A stretch of DNA of 14,484 nt from the NCBI GenBank assembly GCA_001829505.1, contig MIBK01000145.1, positions 10,788-25,271 on the forward strand. The letters run 5' to 3'. Below, piece after piece: positions 1 to 8,350 of this stretch (its first letter is position 1; each line of letters begins with the position of its first letter). Source of the stretch: Spirochaetes bacterium RBG_16_67_19 (GTDB taxonomy: Bacteria > Spirochaetota > Spirochaetia > SZUA-6 > DRHE01). The notes below the pieces were generated by a model that was not told the origin of the DNA, made no database searches, and saw only the letters and a list, made by a program, of their open reading frames with translations. Made by a program: the position numbers and the translations under genes.

Positions 1-516
1 GAACATCCAGATCAGGTTGGAGTAGTCGTTCTCGATCCCGAACTGGTCCAGCAGCGCGGCCACCTGGCCGCGGTGATGGGTCTGGTGGTTGAACAGGTGC
101 AGCAGGGTCCGCCAGATTACCTTGCGCTGCGGCTCGCCTTTGATGTTGCGGTACTCCAGGATCTGCGGGTAGCTCGCCGGCGGGATCGCCTGCACGGCGC
201 GCCGCAGCAGCCCGTCCACCTTCTCGCGCACAGGCTGGAAGGCCGCCAGGCTGTCCCAGACTACGTCCTTCAGGCTGCGCAGCTTGAACTCGGGCAGCTC
301 GTTGGCCACCGGGCCCAGCTCCGGGAGCTGATGGGCGAAGCGGCGCAGCCACAGGACATCCGCCTGCAGGAGGTGGTTCAGCACCCCCAGGATCGATCCG
401 TGGTAGGCGCCGGCCGGCTTGCCCGGCAGCTCGGGGGACAACCCCGCCAGGATGGCCAGCATTTCCCGGTTTGTCTTTTCGTTGTATTCGGCCAGCAGCT
501 CAAACAGCTCTTGCAT
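1..516 (-). CDS. DinB family protein (C-terminus beyond window)
   Basis: The reading frame starts at the ATG complementary to 514-516 and stays open to base 1, giving 172 residues with the end missing. DinB/YfiT proteins are four-helix-bundle, usually metal-binding enzymes; characterised members are thiol-dependent S-transferases (for example bacillithiol or mycothiol), many others are unassigned. Seen here: an N-terminal helix, His48 in an LNHLL context, and the late motif running NHQTHHRGQ (His144 and His148 spaced HxxxH). Together these match the three-histidine metal site of the family. Length is normal for DinB. The gene diverges from the small protein at 582; their promoters overlap in 65 bases. 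There is no Shine-Dalgarno sequence, but TATAGT lies six bases before the ATG, so a leaderless transcript is likely. The family call is secure; the substrate is unknown. Confidence 0.9.
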   Translation of the reverse strand, partial: MQELFELLAEYNEKTNREMLAILAGLSPELPGKPAGAYHGSILGVLNHLLQADVLWLRRFAHQLPELGPVANELPEFKLRSLKDVVWDSLAAFQPVREKVDGLLRRAVQAIPPASYPQILEYRNIKGEPQRKVIWRTLLHLFNHQTHHRGQVAALLDQFGIENDYSNLIWMF

Positions 517-522
517 GCCGGA

Positions 523-552
523 ACTATACCACGGGCCGCGACCAGCTGTCCT
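523..552 (-). promoter_or_regulatory. Promoter of the DinB gene, leaderless type
   Basis: On the complement strand AGGACA (552-547), an 18-base spacer and TATAGT (528-523) are followed by six bases and then the ATG at 516. The -10 is a good match to TATAAT; the -35 matches at four of six positions. The expected transcription start falls on or next to the start codon. It overlaps the divergent promoter for the gene at 582. Confidence 0.55.
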
Positions 553-570
553 CCGCCGGGCGGCTATCAG

Positions 571-576
571 TATATT
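571..576 (+). promoter_or_regulatory. -10 element of the small barrel-protein gene
   Basis: TATATT at 571-576 is followed by GGCTC and then the ATG at 582, five bases away. No Shine-Dalgarno sequence is present and no clear -35 is seen at the usual distance. The placement implies transcription beginning at the start codon. Confidence 0.45.
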
Positions 577-581
577 GGCTC

Positions 582-878
582 ATGGTATATCTGGTGCGCA
601 CTTGCAGCTTCCTGAAGGACTGGGAGAAGGCCTGGGAGAGCATCGCCGGCCTCTCGGAGCACGTCCGCAAGGAGTTCAAGGAGGTCAAGGCCTCCTATTT
701 CCTTTCCAACATCGCCGGACCCATCGACCAGCTGCACTGGGTGGTGGAGTTCGAAAGCCTGGCCGACGAGGAGCGCTTCGCCGCCAAGGCCATGAAGGAC
801 GACGCCTACGGCAAGGCCTTCATGGCTTTCGAGGGGCGCCTGTCCCCGTTCGTGGACCGGCTGTACCGGCGCGACTAG
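582..878 (+). CDS. Small protein, probable dimeric alpha/beta-barrel fold
   Basis: A 98-residue soluble protein with no signal peptide or membrane segment. The start at 582 is chosen because an upstream in-frame ATG at 471 lies inside the DinB gene and its extra sequence looks non-coding. The pattern of an N-terminal strand (MVYLVRTCSFL), a long charged helix with paired Lys/Glu, a middle strand with HWVVEFESL, a second helix and a closing helix resembles NIPSNAP or ABM-type ferredoxin-like barrels, which usually work as dimers. This is a fold guess from pattern; I do not recognise a specific family, and no function is assigned. Its TAG stop overlaps the srkA stop in CTAG at 875-878, so the two genes converge with no terminator between them. 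Confidence 0.75.
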   Translation: MVYLVRTCSFLKDWEKAWESIAGLSEHVRKEFKEVKASYFLSNIAGPIDQLHWVVEFESLADEERFAAKAMKDDAYGKAFMAFEGRLSPFVDRLYRRD

Positions 879-1855
879 ATCGCGGCCAGCTGGTCGCGCA
901 AGTCCTCGATCTCCTTGCTCCAGAAGGCCTCGCCGCCCCAGCCCGGATTGGACTGCCGGAAGCGCAGGTCGTCGCGCTGGCGGGCCGACCAGGCCAGGTA
1001 GTACACCAGGCGCATCAGCCGCAGCGGCTCGATCAGCCCCAGGGTGGCCCGCTGGAAGGGATGGAAGGCCTCGTAGCCCTCCAGGATGAGCTCCAGCTCG
1101 CGGCGCGAGGAGCTGGCGCGGTCCGGCAGCAGCAGCCATAGGTCCTGCACCGCCGGCCCGCGCATCATGTCGTCGAAGTCGATCAGCAGGAGACCCTCGC
1201 CGGCGCGGTCCAGGATGTTGCCGCGGTGGCAGTCGCCGTGGATGCGCTGCAGGGCCACCCCGTCGAACAGCGGCGCGATGCCGGCCAGGGCTTCCCGGGC
1301 CAGGCCGAAGAACTCCGCGGCGTGTTTGGCCGGCACCACCCCGGCGCTCTCCAGCTCCCGCAGGAACTCCGAGGTGGAGGCCTGCGGGGTGCAGGCCAGC
1401 CGGTGTTCCGCCTGCCGCCGCTCGCCCACCGCGTGCAGGCGTCCGACCAGCCCGCCCAGCCGCACCCAGTCCCCGGCGCTCTCCGCGTCGAAGGAGCGTC
1501 CCCCTTTGCGCGGGTACAGGGCGAAGTCGAAGGTCTCTTCCGTGCCCCCGTCGTCGGAAGTCACCGAGGCCAGGGTGGCCCCGTCCCGTTCCTGCAAGGG
1601 GGCCACCACCGGCAGCTCCGCTTCGGCGCAGTCCTGCACGAAGGTGTGCTCCTCCAGGATGGCCTCTTCGCTCCAGCGGCCCGGGCGGTAGAACTTGGCC
1701 ACATAGGCCTGACCTCCCTCGGCGGCCAGGCCGTACACCCGGTTGACGTAGCTGGGATATGCCGAGAGGGTCCCGTCCAGGGCCAGGCCGAAGGCGGACT
1801 CCACGGCGGCCAGGACCACGTGGGGAGTGAGCAGGTCGAAGGTGCGGGTGGTCAT
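875..1855 (-). CDS. srkA: SrkA/YihE (RdoA) stress-response Ser/Thr protein kinase
   Basis: A 326-residue cytoplasmic kinase of the aminoglycoside-phosphotransferase-like fold; Escherichia coli SrkA is 328 residues. Seen here: an N-lobe with NRVYGL and YVAKFYRPGRW-SEEAILEEH, where the Lys in AKFYRP is the ATP-binding lysine and the Glu in ILEEH its partner; a catalytic loop HGDCHRGNIL (His206 to Leu215, catalytic Asp208, Asn213); a metal-binding LIDFDD (Asp226); then AVQDLWLLL and IEPLRLMRLVYYLAW. These track the E. coli protein almost segment by segment. SrkA is known to protect cells during envelope or oxidative stress and to counter MazEF-linked death; its physiological substrates are poorly defined. 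It stands as a single gene, diverging from the transglutaminase unit and converging with the gene at 582. The ATG has no Shine-Dalgarno sequence. Confidence 0.95.
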   Translation of the reverse strand: MTTRTFDLLTPHVVLAAVESAFGLALDGTLSAYPSYVNRVYGLAAEGGQAYVAKFYRPGRWSEEAILEEHTFVQDCAEAELPVVAPLQERDGATLASVTSDDGGTEETFDFALYPRKGGRSFDAESAGDWVRLGGLVGRLHAVGERRQAEHRLACTPQASTSEFLRELESAGVVPAKHAAEFFGLAREALAGIAPLFDGVALQRIHGDCHRGNILDRAGEGLLLIDFDDMMRGPAVQDLWLLLPDRASSSRRELELILEGYEAFHPFQRATLGLIEPLRLMRLVYYLAWSARQRDDLRFRQSNPGWGGEAFWSKEIEDLRDQLAAI

Positions 1856-1864
1856 GGGGGAGAT

Positions 1865-1870
1865 AGGCTA
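1865..1870 (-). promoter_or_regulatory. Possible -10 element of srkA
   Basis: The complement of 1865-1870 reads TAGCCT, nine bases before the srkA ATG. An 18-base spacer separates it from TCGACC (1894-1889), a four-of-six -35 match. The leader would be only about two or three bases, similar to the leaderless arrangement at neighbouring genes, but the hexamer is weaker. Confidence 0.25.
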
Positions 1871-1925
1871 CCACGAAGGGCCCCACGGGGTCGACGGCTC
1901 CGTGGTGAAAAACCGGGCCCGGGGG

Positions 1926-1931
1926 TACATT
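1926..1931 (+). promoter_or_regulatory. -10 element of the exported transglutaminase unit
   Basis: TACATT is followed by GTGCAG and then the ATG at 1938, again six bases. No Shine-Dalgarno sequence precedes the ATG. The -35 region is poor (GTGAAA at 1905-1910 with a 15-base spacer). This arrangement supports 1938 as the true start, which also gives a proper signal peptide. Confidence 0.4.
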
Positions 1932-1937
1932 GTGCAG

Positions 1938-2512
1938 ATGCCCCCCCTTCTTCGTGTCGTCCATCGCGCCGTCGCTCGCGCGCTGGTCCTGCTGGCCCTT
2001 GGCGCGGCGGCGCCTGGGCCCGTCGCGGCGGAAGAGCTCACGGCGGAAGGCATCGTCATCGACCTGCCGTCGGGCTTCGTTCCCGCGGAAGGCGACGGCC
2101 AGGCGCGCCTTTCTTATCTCAGCCCCGATGGGCAAATCCAGTTCGACGTCCTGATCCGGGAGCCGGGTGAGTTCCCTTCGGTCGAAGGCCTGGCCGCGGC
2201 GATGCTGGCCAAGCTCGGCTCGCAGGCGCCCAGCGCGAGCTTCGCGTACGAAGGCCGCCAGGCGGTGATCGCCGAGCTTGCCTTCACCCTGAACGGCTCC
2301 CCCCGCAAGGGCTATGCCCTCTTCCTCACGGCGGCCTCGGGGAGCGGCTATGCGCTGCTCGCCCACAGCCCGGCTTCCCGCTTCGATTCCGCCGCCGACT
2401 TCATCATGTCCTGCCTGGACGCCTTCAGCATCGACCGGGCCGCTCGTCGCTCGCCGGGTCCGGTCAGCCAGTTCCTGCTCCCCTGGCCCGCCCCGCGGCC
2501 CGAGCGCAGACC
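1938..2512 (+). pseudogene. Exported protein, N-terminal part of a frameshifted transglutaminase-domain gene
   Basis: From the ATG at 1938 the protein begins with a signal peptide: arginines in RVVHRAVARA, a hydrophobic LVLLALGAAAP core and a likely cleavage after VAA. About 160 residues of mature domain follow, with IVIDLPSGFV, YLSPDGQIQFDVLIREPGEF and an end near CLDAFSID. I do not recognise this domain; its strands resemble a small secreted fold. After about 2450-2500 this frame stops looking like protein and becomes Arg/Pro-rich, while good coding resumes in another frame as the transglutaminase segment at 2513. The natural product was most likely one exported protein of about 385 residues joined across the C-rich stretch 2480-2500. 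One missing base would explain it. This could be a real mutation or a sequencing error. The exact junction cannot be fixed by eye, and the end coordinate is approximate. Confidence 0.6.
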
Positions 2513-3097
2513 GTGGACCTCCCCAGCGGCCGCAGCGAGCTGCCCTGGAGCCCCGAGGAGGCGGAGCAGGAGCTGTACACCGCGCAGAGGGAATACCGCA
2601 TCCTCCAGACCTATCTGGCCAGCCCGACGCTCTGGAAGGACGCCTGGGCGCGCTTCTACCGGATGGTCTACCGCGAATCGGCCGCCCGGCTGGACGCCAT
2701 CACGGAGGCGTTCGCCCGCGCCTTGCCCGCCGCGGATCCGACGGAGAGCGCCCGGCGGGTCCTGGCCTGGGTGCAGGACTTCCTCTACGAGCGCGATCCC
2801 TCCGGCCTGGACTTCGTGCCCCCGCTGGCCGCCGCCTTCGGGCGCAGGGGCGATTGCGATTCCCGGGCCCTGGTCATGGCGGCCATCCTCGAAGCCTCGG
2901 GTATCGACTGCGTGCTCATGCTCTCGCGCGAGTACTCGCATGCCATGCTCGCCGTCGATGTTCCCGGCGGCGGGCAGCGCTTCCCCTTCCAGGGAAAGGA
3001 GTACCTGGTTGCCGAGACCACCGCCAAAGTGGGACTGGGGATGATCGACTCCTCCCAGACCGACCTCTCGAAGTGGCTGGGGGTGGAGCTCGAATGA
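2513..3097 (+). CDS. Transglutaminase-like cysteine peptidase domain (C-terminal part of the frameshifted gene)
   Basis: This segment opens with DLPSGRSELPW after a GTG codon that has no ribosome-binding site, so it is probably not an independent start. A helical stretch of about 85 residues is followed by the transglutaminase core: GRRGDCDSRALVMAAIL with the nucleophile Cys encoded at 2855-2857, then GIDCVLMLS, SHAMLAVDV with the catalytic His at 2939-2941, and AETTA, placed where the acidic third residue is expected. Transglutaminase-like domains in bacteria are usually peptidases or amidases acting on proteins or cell-wall peptides; with the upstream signal peptide this one would act outside the cytoplasm. 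Its stop overlaps the next ATG (ATGA, 3094-3097), so the two genes are translationally coupled. Domain call good; substrate unknown. Confidence 0.8.
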   Translation: MDLPSGRSELPWSPEEAEQELYTAQREYRILQTYLASPTLWKDAWARFYRMVYRESAARLDAITEAFARALPAADPTESARRVLAWVQDFLYERDPSGLDFVPPLAAAFGRRGDCDSRALVMAAILEASGIDCVLMLSREYSHAMLAVDVPGGGQRFPFQGKEYLVAETTAKVGLGMIDSSQTDLSKWLGVELE

Positions 3098-4194
3098 CTC
3101 CACGCCGCGAACTCTGGTGGATCCTGGCCTTGCTTGCCGCCGGCGGATGGCTGGGGCCGCTGGCCTGGACCCAAGAGCCTCTTCCGGAGATTCCCGAGGA
3201 CCTGCGCCCGGAGGCCGGCAACCTGCCCCGGCTCCCGGAGCAGCCCCTCGAGCCTCGCTACGACCCGGGCGGTTTCCCCGAAGATGCGCGCGGGCTGCTT
3301 GTGGCCTACCGGGAAGGTGACGCGTTTTGGGTGAGCATGCGCGGCAACCCGGAGGCCTTTCTGCTCTACGCCCAGTTCGCCAACCGGCAGCGGGACGGGG
3401 TGTTCCTGGCGCGAAACGGGACCATCCTGGACCCCGGGCCAGACGGGAGCCTGCGGGAAATCCCCCGCGGCCAGGGGGCGCTCAAGACCAACGAGGTGTA
3501 CATATCCCAGGTGGAGGGTCTGCTCCTGCCGCACGTCAGCGACAACCAGAAAGCCTACCGCCTGTTCCCGCTGCGGGACCTGTACCTCGGGATCACCCTC
3601 GGCCTGACCGGCCTGCTGGCTGAGGCCCGTTACGTGCACCAGGAGAAGTACTTCGGCTACGCCGGCATCGGGGTGAACTTGTTCGGCGGGATGCAGGCGC
3701 CGTCCCTGGCCCCGCTGCCCTACTACGGCGTCCCGCTGCACCTCGGCGCCGGGGTGCAGCTGCCGTTCCTGTTCTCGCATTGGAGCGCCGGAGCGGACCT
3801 GCTGCTGGGTCTCGGTGATGCGGACGGCGACCCGTCCACCCCGGCCCCGGTCTGGATGCCCGGGTTGTTCGTCGAGCTGGAAAAGCGGGATTTCTTCGGC
3901 TGGGGGTCGCGTTGGGTGGGCTTCGGAAAGCGGGGGGACTTCCACGAGGATCCCCGGCCGGACAATTACCACCTGCGCGCCCTTTTCCTGCGCCTGGGGC
4001 TCTACCTGGACATCCAGAACCGGCAGAGCGGCTGGCTGAAACTGGATGCGGCCGTCGGCTTCCGTTACAACCTGCTGGGTCCCGCCATCCCCGGGCACCA
4101 GTTCAAGGAAACCCGGCTGATCTACTTGAGCGACGAGTACCGGGAACAGCTCCTCCAACAGCGGGAAAGGCGCCGCTCCCGAAACGGCAGCTGA
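3094..4194 (+). CDS. Exported hypothetical protein, possibly outer-membrane beta-barrel
   Basis: A 366-residue protein that I do not recognise. The ATG overlaps the previous stop and gives a clear signal peptide (arginines, then a WWILALLAAGGWLGPLAW core) with probable cleavage before QEPLPE. A proline-rich linker of about 40 residues follows, then a globular part with GLLVAYREGDAFWVSM and a repeated aromatic/glycine pattern. The last 200 residues contain several alternating strands ending in glycine or asparagine turns, such as YAGIGVNLFGG, PLHLGAGVQLPFLF, SAGADLLLGLG and LDAAVGFRYNLLGP. That pattern fits an outer-membrane or periplasmic beta-rich protein, but I see no diagnostic C-terminal aromatic signature: the tail is charged (REQLLQQRERRRS). 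It shares an operon with the transglutaminase gene, so a joint envelope role is inferred. Confidence 0.8.
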   Translation: MTPRRELWWILALLAAGGWLGPLAWTQEPLPEIPEDLRPEAGNLPRLPEQPLEPRYDPGGFPEDARGLLVAYREGDAFWVSMRGNPEAFLLYAQFANRQRDGVFLARNGTILDPGPDGSLREIPRGQGALKTNEVYISQVEGLLLPHVSDNQKAYRLFPLRDLYLGITLGLTGLLAEARYVHQEKYFGYAGIGVNLFGGMQAPSLAPLPYYGVPLHLGAGVQLPFLFSHWSAGADLLLGLGDADGDPSTPAPVWMPGLFVELEKRDFFGWGSRWVGFGKRGDFHEDPRPDNYHLRALFLRLGLYLDIQNRQSGWLKLDAAVGFRYNLLGPAIPGHQFKETRLIYLSDEYREQLLQQRERRRSRNGS

Positions 4195-4202
4195 GCGCCG
4201 CT

Positions 4203-4404
4203 TCAGGCGAACGCGTCCTCGATTCGCGCGCGCAGCTCGGGGGACGCCTCCACGGCATGCAGGGACCTCGCCCGCCGCCACAGCATGCTCCAGCGCCTCG
4301 ACCAGGTCCGATTGGCGCCGCTGGATCGACAGGCGAAGGAGCTCCCGCAGCTCCTCCTGGGTGCGGACCGGCCAGCCGACCACCTGCAGGGGGAAGGCGC
4401 TCAT
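4203..4404 (-). pseudogene. Small unrecognised gene with an apparent frameshift
   Basis: Reading from the ATG complementary to 4402-4404, about 39 residues look like a real charged helical protein (MSAFPLQVVGWPVRTQEEL onward to SDLVEALE). Near 4285-4290 coding quality moves to another frame, which reads MLWRRARSLHAVEASPELR and ends AFA with a TGA at 4203-4205, eight bases from the end of the converging gene. Total length would be about 66 residues if one extra base is ignored. Staying in the first frame gives an Arg/Gly-rich run deep into the antisense of the upstream gene, which is implausible. Function unknown; no family recognised. It diverges from the desaturase gene and has TATCAT six bases before its ATG. 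It could also be an intact gene with a local sequencing error. Confidence 0.5.
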
Positions 4405-4410
4405 GGCCGG

Positions 4411-4416
4411 ATGATA
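4411..4416 (-). promoter_or_regulatory. -10 element of the small reverse gene
   Basis: The complement of 4411-4416 reads TATCAT, five of six matches to TATAAT. Exactly six bases separate it from the ATG at 4404. No Shine-Dalgarno sequence and no convincing -35. It lies back to back with the desaturase promoter. Confidence 0.45.
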
Positions 4417-4433
4417 GGGACCGGGGTCCGTGA

Positions 4434-4462
4434 TTGACCGGCCGGCCGGCCCGCACTATGGT
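4434..4462 (+). promoter_or_regulatory. Sigma-70-type leaderless promoter of the desaturase-recQ pair
   Basis: TTGACC (4434-4439), a 17-base spacer and TATGGT (4457-4462) are followed by GGAGCG and then the ATG at 4469. Both hexamers and the spacing are close to consensus, so this is one of the two clearest promoters here. Transcription should start at or within a base or two of the ATG. GGAG just before the ATG is too close to act as a Shine-Dalgarno site. Confidence 0.65.
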
Positions 4463-4468
4463 GGAGCG

Positions 4469-5490
4469 ATGGAACGGAAAATCGACTGGTACCGGACGCC
4501 GCTCGACAAGGACCTTCTGCGCCAGCTCACGGGGCGCAGCGACGCGAAGGGCCTGCTGCGGGCCGGGAGCTTTCTGCTGATCTTCGCGGCCACGGTTTCG
4601 CTGTGCCTGTTCTTCTTCCTGCGCCGGCTGTGGATCCCGATGGCCGCCGCCTGCTACGTGCACTGCCTTTTTTACAGCTTCATTGGCATGCAGTCCGCCG
4701 TTCACGAGTTGAGCCACTTCACGCCGTTCAAGAGCAAGTGGCTGAACGAGATCTTCTACCACCTGTTCTGCTTCCTGACCTGGAACAACCCGGTCCACTT
4801 CCGGGCCAGCCACATGCTGCACCACCAGTACACCCTGCACCGGGGGTTGGACAAGGAAGTCATCCCGGAGAAGCTGGCTTTCAGCCGCCTGGACGCCATC
4901 AGCTGGTTCGTCTTCGACTTCCGCTGGTTCAGGCTGATCATGTTCCCCACGATCGCCCACTTCTTCGGCAGGGCCGACGTGGATTTCTTCTTCTGGGATC
5001 CCTTGTTCCCGGTGGGCGATGAGCGCCGGAGCCGGATGTGCGCCTGGGCCAGGATCATTTTGCTCGGGCACCTGGCGCTGATCGCCCTGTTCATCGCCTT
5101 GAAGCTCTGGGTGCTGATCGGCGTGGTGAGCTTCGGCTACTTCTTCGCTACGGTCCTGGGCAGGCTGGCCACCCTCCAGCAGCACTCCGGCCTGTGCCCG
5201 GACGTGCCGGATTGGCGGGTGAGCTGTCACACCGTGCTGTTCGGCCCCCTGACCCGCTTCCTGTACTGGAACATGAACTTCCACACCGAGCACCACATGT
5301 ACGCGGCGGTGCCCTTCTTCCAGCTTCCGCGGCTGCATGAGGCGCTGGCCGGCGATACGCCCGAGCCTCCGCGCGGTTTCCTGACCGGCTGGCGCCGGAT
5401 CCTGACGATCCGCGAACGCCAGCGCAAGGAGCCAGGCTGGTGCTTCGTACCCGAGTTCCCGCCTGCCGCCGCGCCTCCGCGCCGGGCCTC

Positions 5491-5494
<4 letters not shown>
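4469..5494 (+). CDS. Membrane fatty-acid desaturase family protein
   Basis: A 341-residue integral membrane protein of the di-iron fatty-acid desaturase/hydroxylase superfamily, which inserts double bonds or hydroxyl groups into lipid chains using oxygen and an electron donor. The three histidine boxes are seen: HELSH (residues 79-83), HMLHH (115-119) and HTEHH (272-276). Hydrophobic segments lie near residues 30-75, 88-105, 150-175 and 195-235, giving the usual hairpin layout with all boxes on the cytoplasmic side. The third box followed by AAVPFFQLPRLHEAL resembles MocD-like and related bacterial desaturases more than DesA; the exact substrate is not predictable. An in-frame ATG at 4430 was rejected because it lies within the -35 region and adds a residue run unlike the family. 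It overlaps recQ by four bases. Activity implies aerobic or microaerobic life. Confidence 0.9.
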
Positions 5495-7353
<1,859 letters not shown>

Positions 7354-7362
7354 AGCAGCGCT

Positions 7363-7403
7363 GCCGGGCGGCCCGCCGCTACGACCCGCCGCCCGGCCCC
7401 TTT
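7363..7403 (+). terminator. Probable intrinsic terminator after recQ
   Basis: A perfect ten-base inverted repeat, GCCGGGCGGC (7363-7372) and GCCGCCCGGC (7388-7397), with a 15-base loop, begins ten bases after the recQ stop. It is followed by only three Ts (7401-7403), so it is a weak or non-canonical terminator. The next promoter starts four bases later, which fits a boundary between transcription units. Confidence 0.5.
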
Positions 7404-7406
7404 CGG

Positions 7407-7435
7407 TTGACAGCGGACGGTCCCGCCCTTACAGT
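7407..7435 (+). promoter_or_regulatory. Near-consensus sigma-70 promoter of the sugar-transport operon
   Basis: TTGACA (7407-7412, perfect), a 17-base spacer and TACAGT (7430-7435) lie 12 bases before the ATG at 7448. This is the strongest promoter in the window. Transcription should start about five or six bases before the ATG, leaving a leader too short for a Shine-Dalgarno site. Confidence 0.7.
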
Positions 7436-7447
7436 GGGGATGTCCCC
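7436..7447. promoter_or_regulatory. Palindrome at the operon transcription start, possible operator
   Basis: GGGGATGTCCCC has five-base arms that pair perfectly around a two-base centre. It sits between the -10 hexamer and the ATG, where a bound repressor would block transcription. No regulator gene lies next to it, so the role is inference and a short GC palindrome by chance is possible. Confidence 0.25.
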
Positions 7448-8350
7448 ATGAGGTTTCGTGACTATCTGCGCTCCCCGCTGCGGAGGGGCGACCTTTCCAC
7501 CGGGATCATCTGCCTCCTTCCCTCCCTGGCGGTGATCGGGGTGTTTGTCGTCTTTCCGATCTTCTTTTCCCTGTACCTGTCCTTCCACAAGTGGGCCATC
7601 CTCACCCCCGAGAAGCCTTTCGTGGGGCTGGCCAACTACGCGCGCATGTTCTCCTCCCCGGAGTTCTGGGAGTGCCTGGGCAACACCTTCCTCTACACCG
7701 TCGGGGTGGTGCTCCCGGGCGCCGCCGCCTCCCTGGGCCTGGCCCTGCTGCTGGACCGCACGGCGGCCGGCTCCGGCTTCTTCCGCACGGCCTTCTTCCT
7801 GCCCACGATCACCTCGATCATCGCCATCGCCGTGGTCTGGCTGTGGGTCTACGACGACGCCAACGGCCTGGCCAACATGCTGCTGCGCCTGGTGGGGCTG
7901 AAGCCCGTGCGCTGGCTCACCTCGCCCAAGACTTCGCTGCTGTCCCTGATCATCATGACCGTGTGGAAGAACGCCGGCTACCACATGGTGGTCTTCCTGG
8001 CCGGCCTGCAGGCCATCCCGCCCTCGCTGCACGAGGCGGCCACGATCGACGGGGCCTCTCCAAGGCAGCGCTTCCGCTACGTGACCTGGCCGCTGCTGGC
8101 ACCCACTACGGTGTTCGTGCTGGTCACCAACACCATCTTCACCTTCCAGGTGTTCGGCCCCATCTACGTGATGACCGGCGGCGGGCCGGTGCGCTCGACC
8201 TCGGTGATCGTGTACTACCTGTACCAGCGGGCCTTCGAGTTCCAGGAGATGGGCTACGCCTCGGCGGTGGCCTGGGTGATCTTCCTGATCCTGATCGCCC
8301 TGACCGTGCTGCAGATGCGCCTGGCGCGCAAACGGGAGCAGGTGTGGTGA
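7448..8350 (+). CDS. Carbohydrate ABC transporter permease, MalF/UgpA type
   Basis: A 300-residue inner-membrane subunit of a family-1 (CUT1) sugar importer. Six hydrophobic segments are seen, beginning with IICLLPSLAVIGVFVVFPIFF. The cytoplasmic EAA loop that docks on the ATPase reads EAATIDGASPRQRFRYVTWPLL with Glu196 and Gly202; EAA---G spacing is intact. The MTGGGP segment after the fifth helix is typical of UgpA/LacF-like permeases. The start follows the strong promoter directly and has no Shine-Dalgarno sequence. It overlaps the second permease by four bases (GTGA), so the two are made in equal amounts. The transported sugar cannot be read from the permease. Confidence 0.95.
   Translation: MRFRDYLRSPLRRGDLSTGIICLLPSLAVIGVFVVFPIFFSLYLSFHKWAILTPEKPFVGLANYARMFSSPEFWECLGNTFLYTVGVVLPGAAASLGLALLLDRTAAGSGFFRTAFFLPTITSIIAIAVVWLWVYDDANGLANMLLRLVGLKPVRWLTSPKTSLLSLIIMTVWKNAGYHMVVFLAGLQAIPPSLHEAATIDGASPRQRFRYVTWPLLAPTTVFVLVTNTIFTFQVFGPIYVMTGGGPVRSTSVIVYYLYQRAFEFQEMGYASAVAWVIFLILIALTVLQMRLARKREQVW

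Noticed and set aside
471..581. Upstream in-frame ATG as start of the small barrel protein
   Set aside because: It lies within the DinB coding region, and the extra residues are not protein-like; the ATG at 582 has a -10 element at the leaderless position.
567..2366. A 599-residue open frame on the complement strand
   Set aside because: It is antisense or out of frame to the small protein, srkA and the exported protein, has Arg/Gly/Pro-rich composition, and shows no family motif; srkA motifs are unmistakable in the real frame.
2785..4404. Long complement-strand frame continuing from the small gene start at 4404
   Set aside because: Only the first 39 or so residues look coding; the rest is antisense to two exported-protein genes, so a frame change near 4285-4290 is the better explanation.
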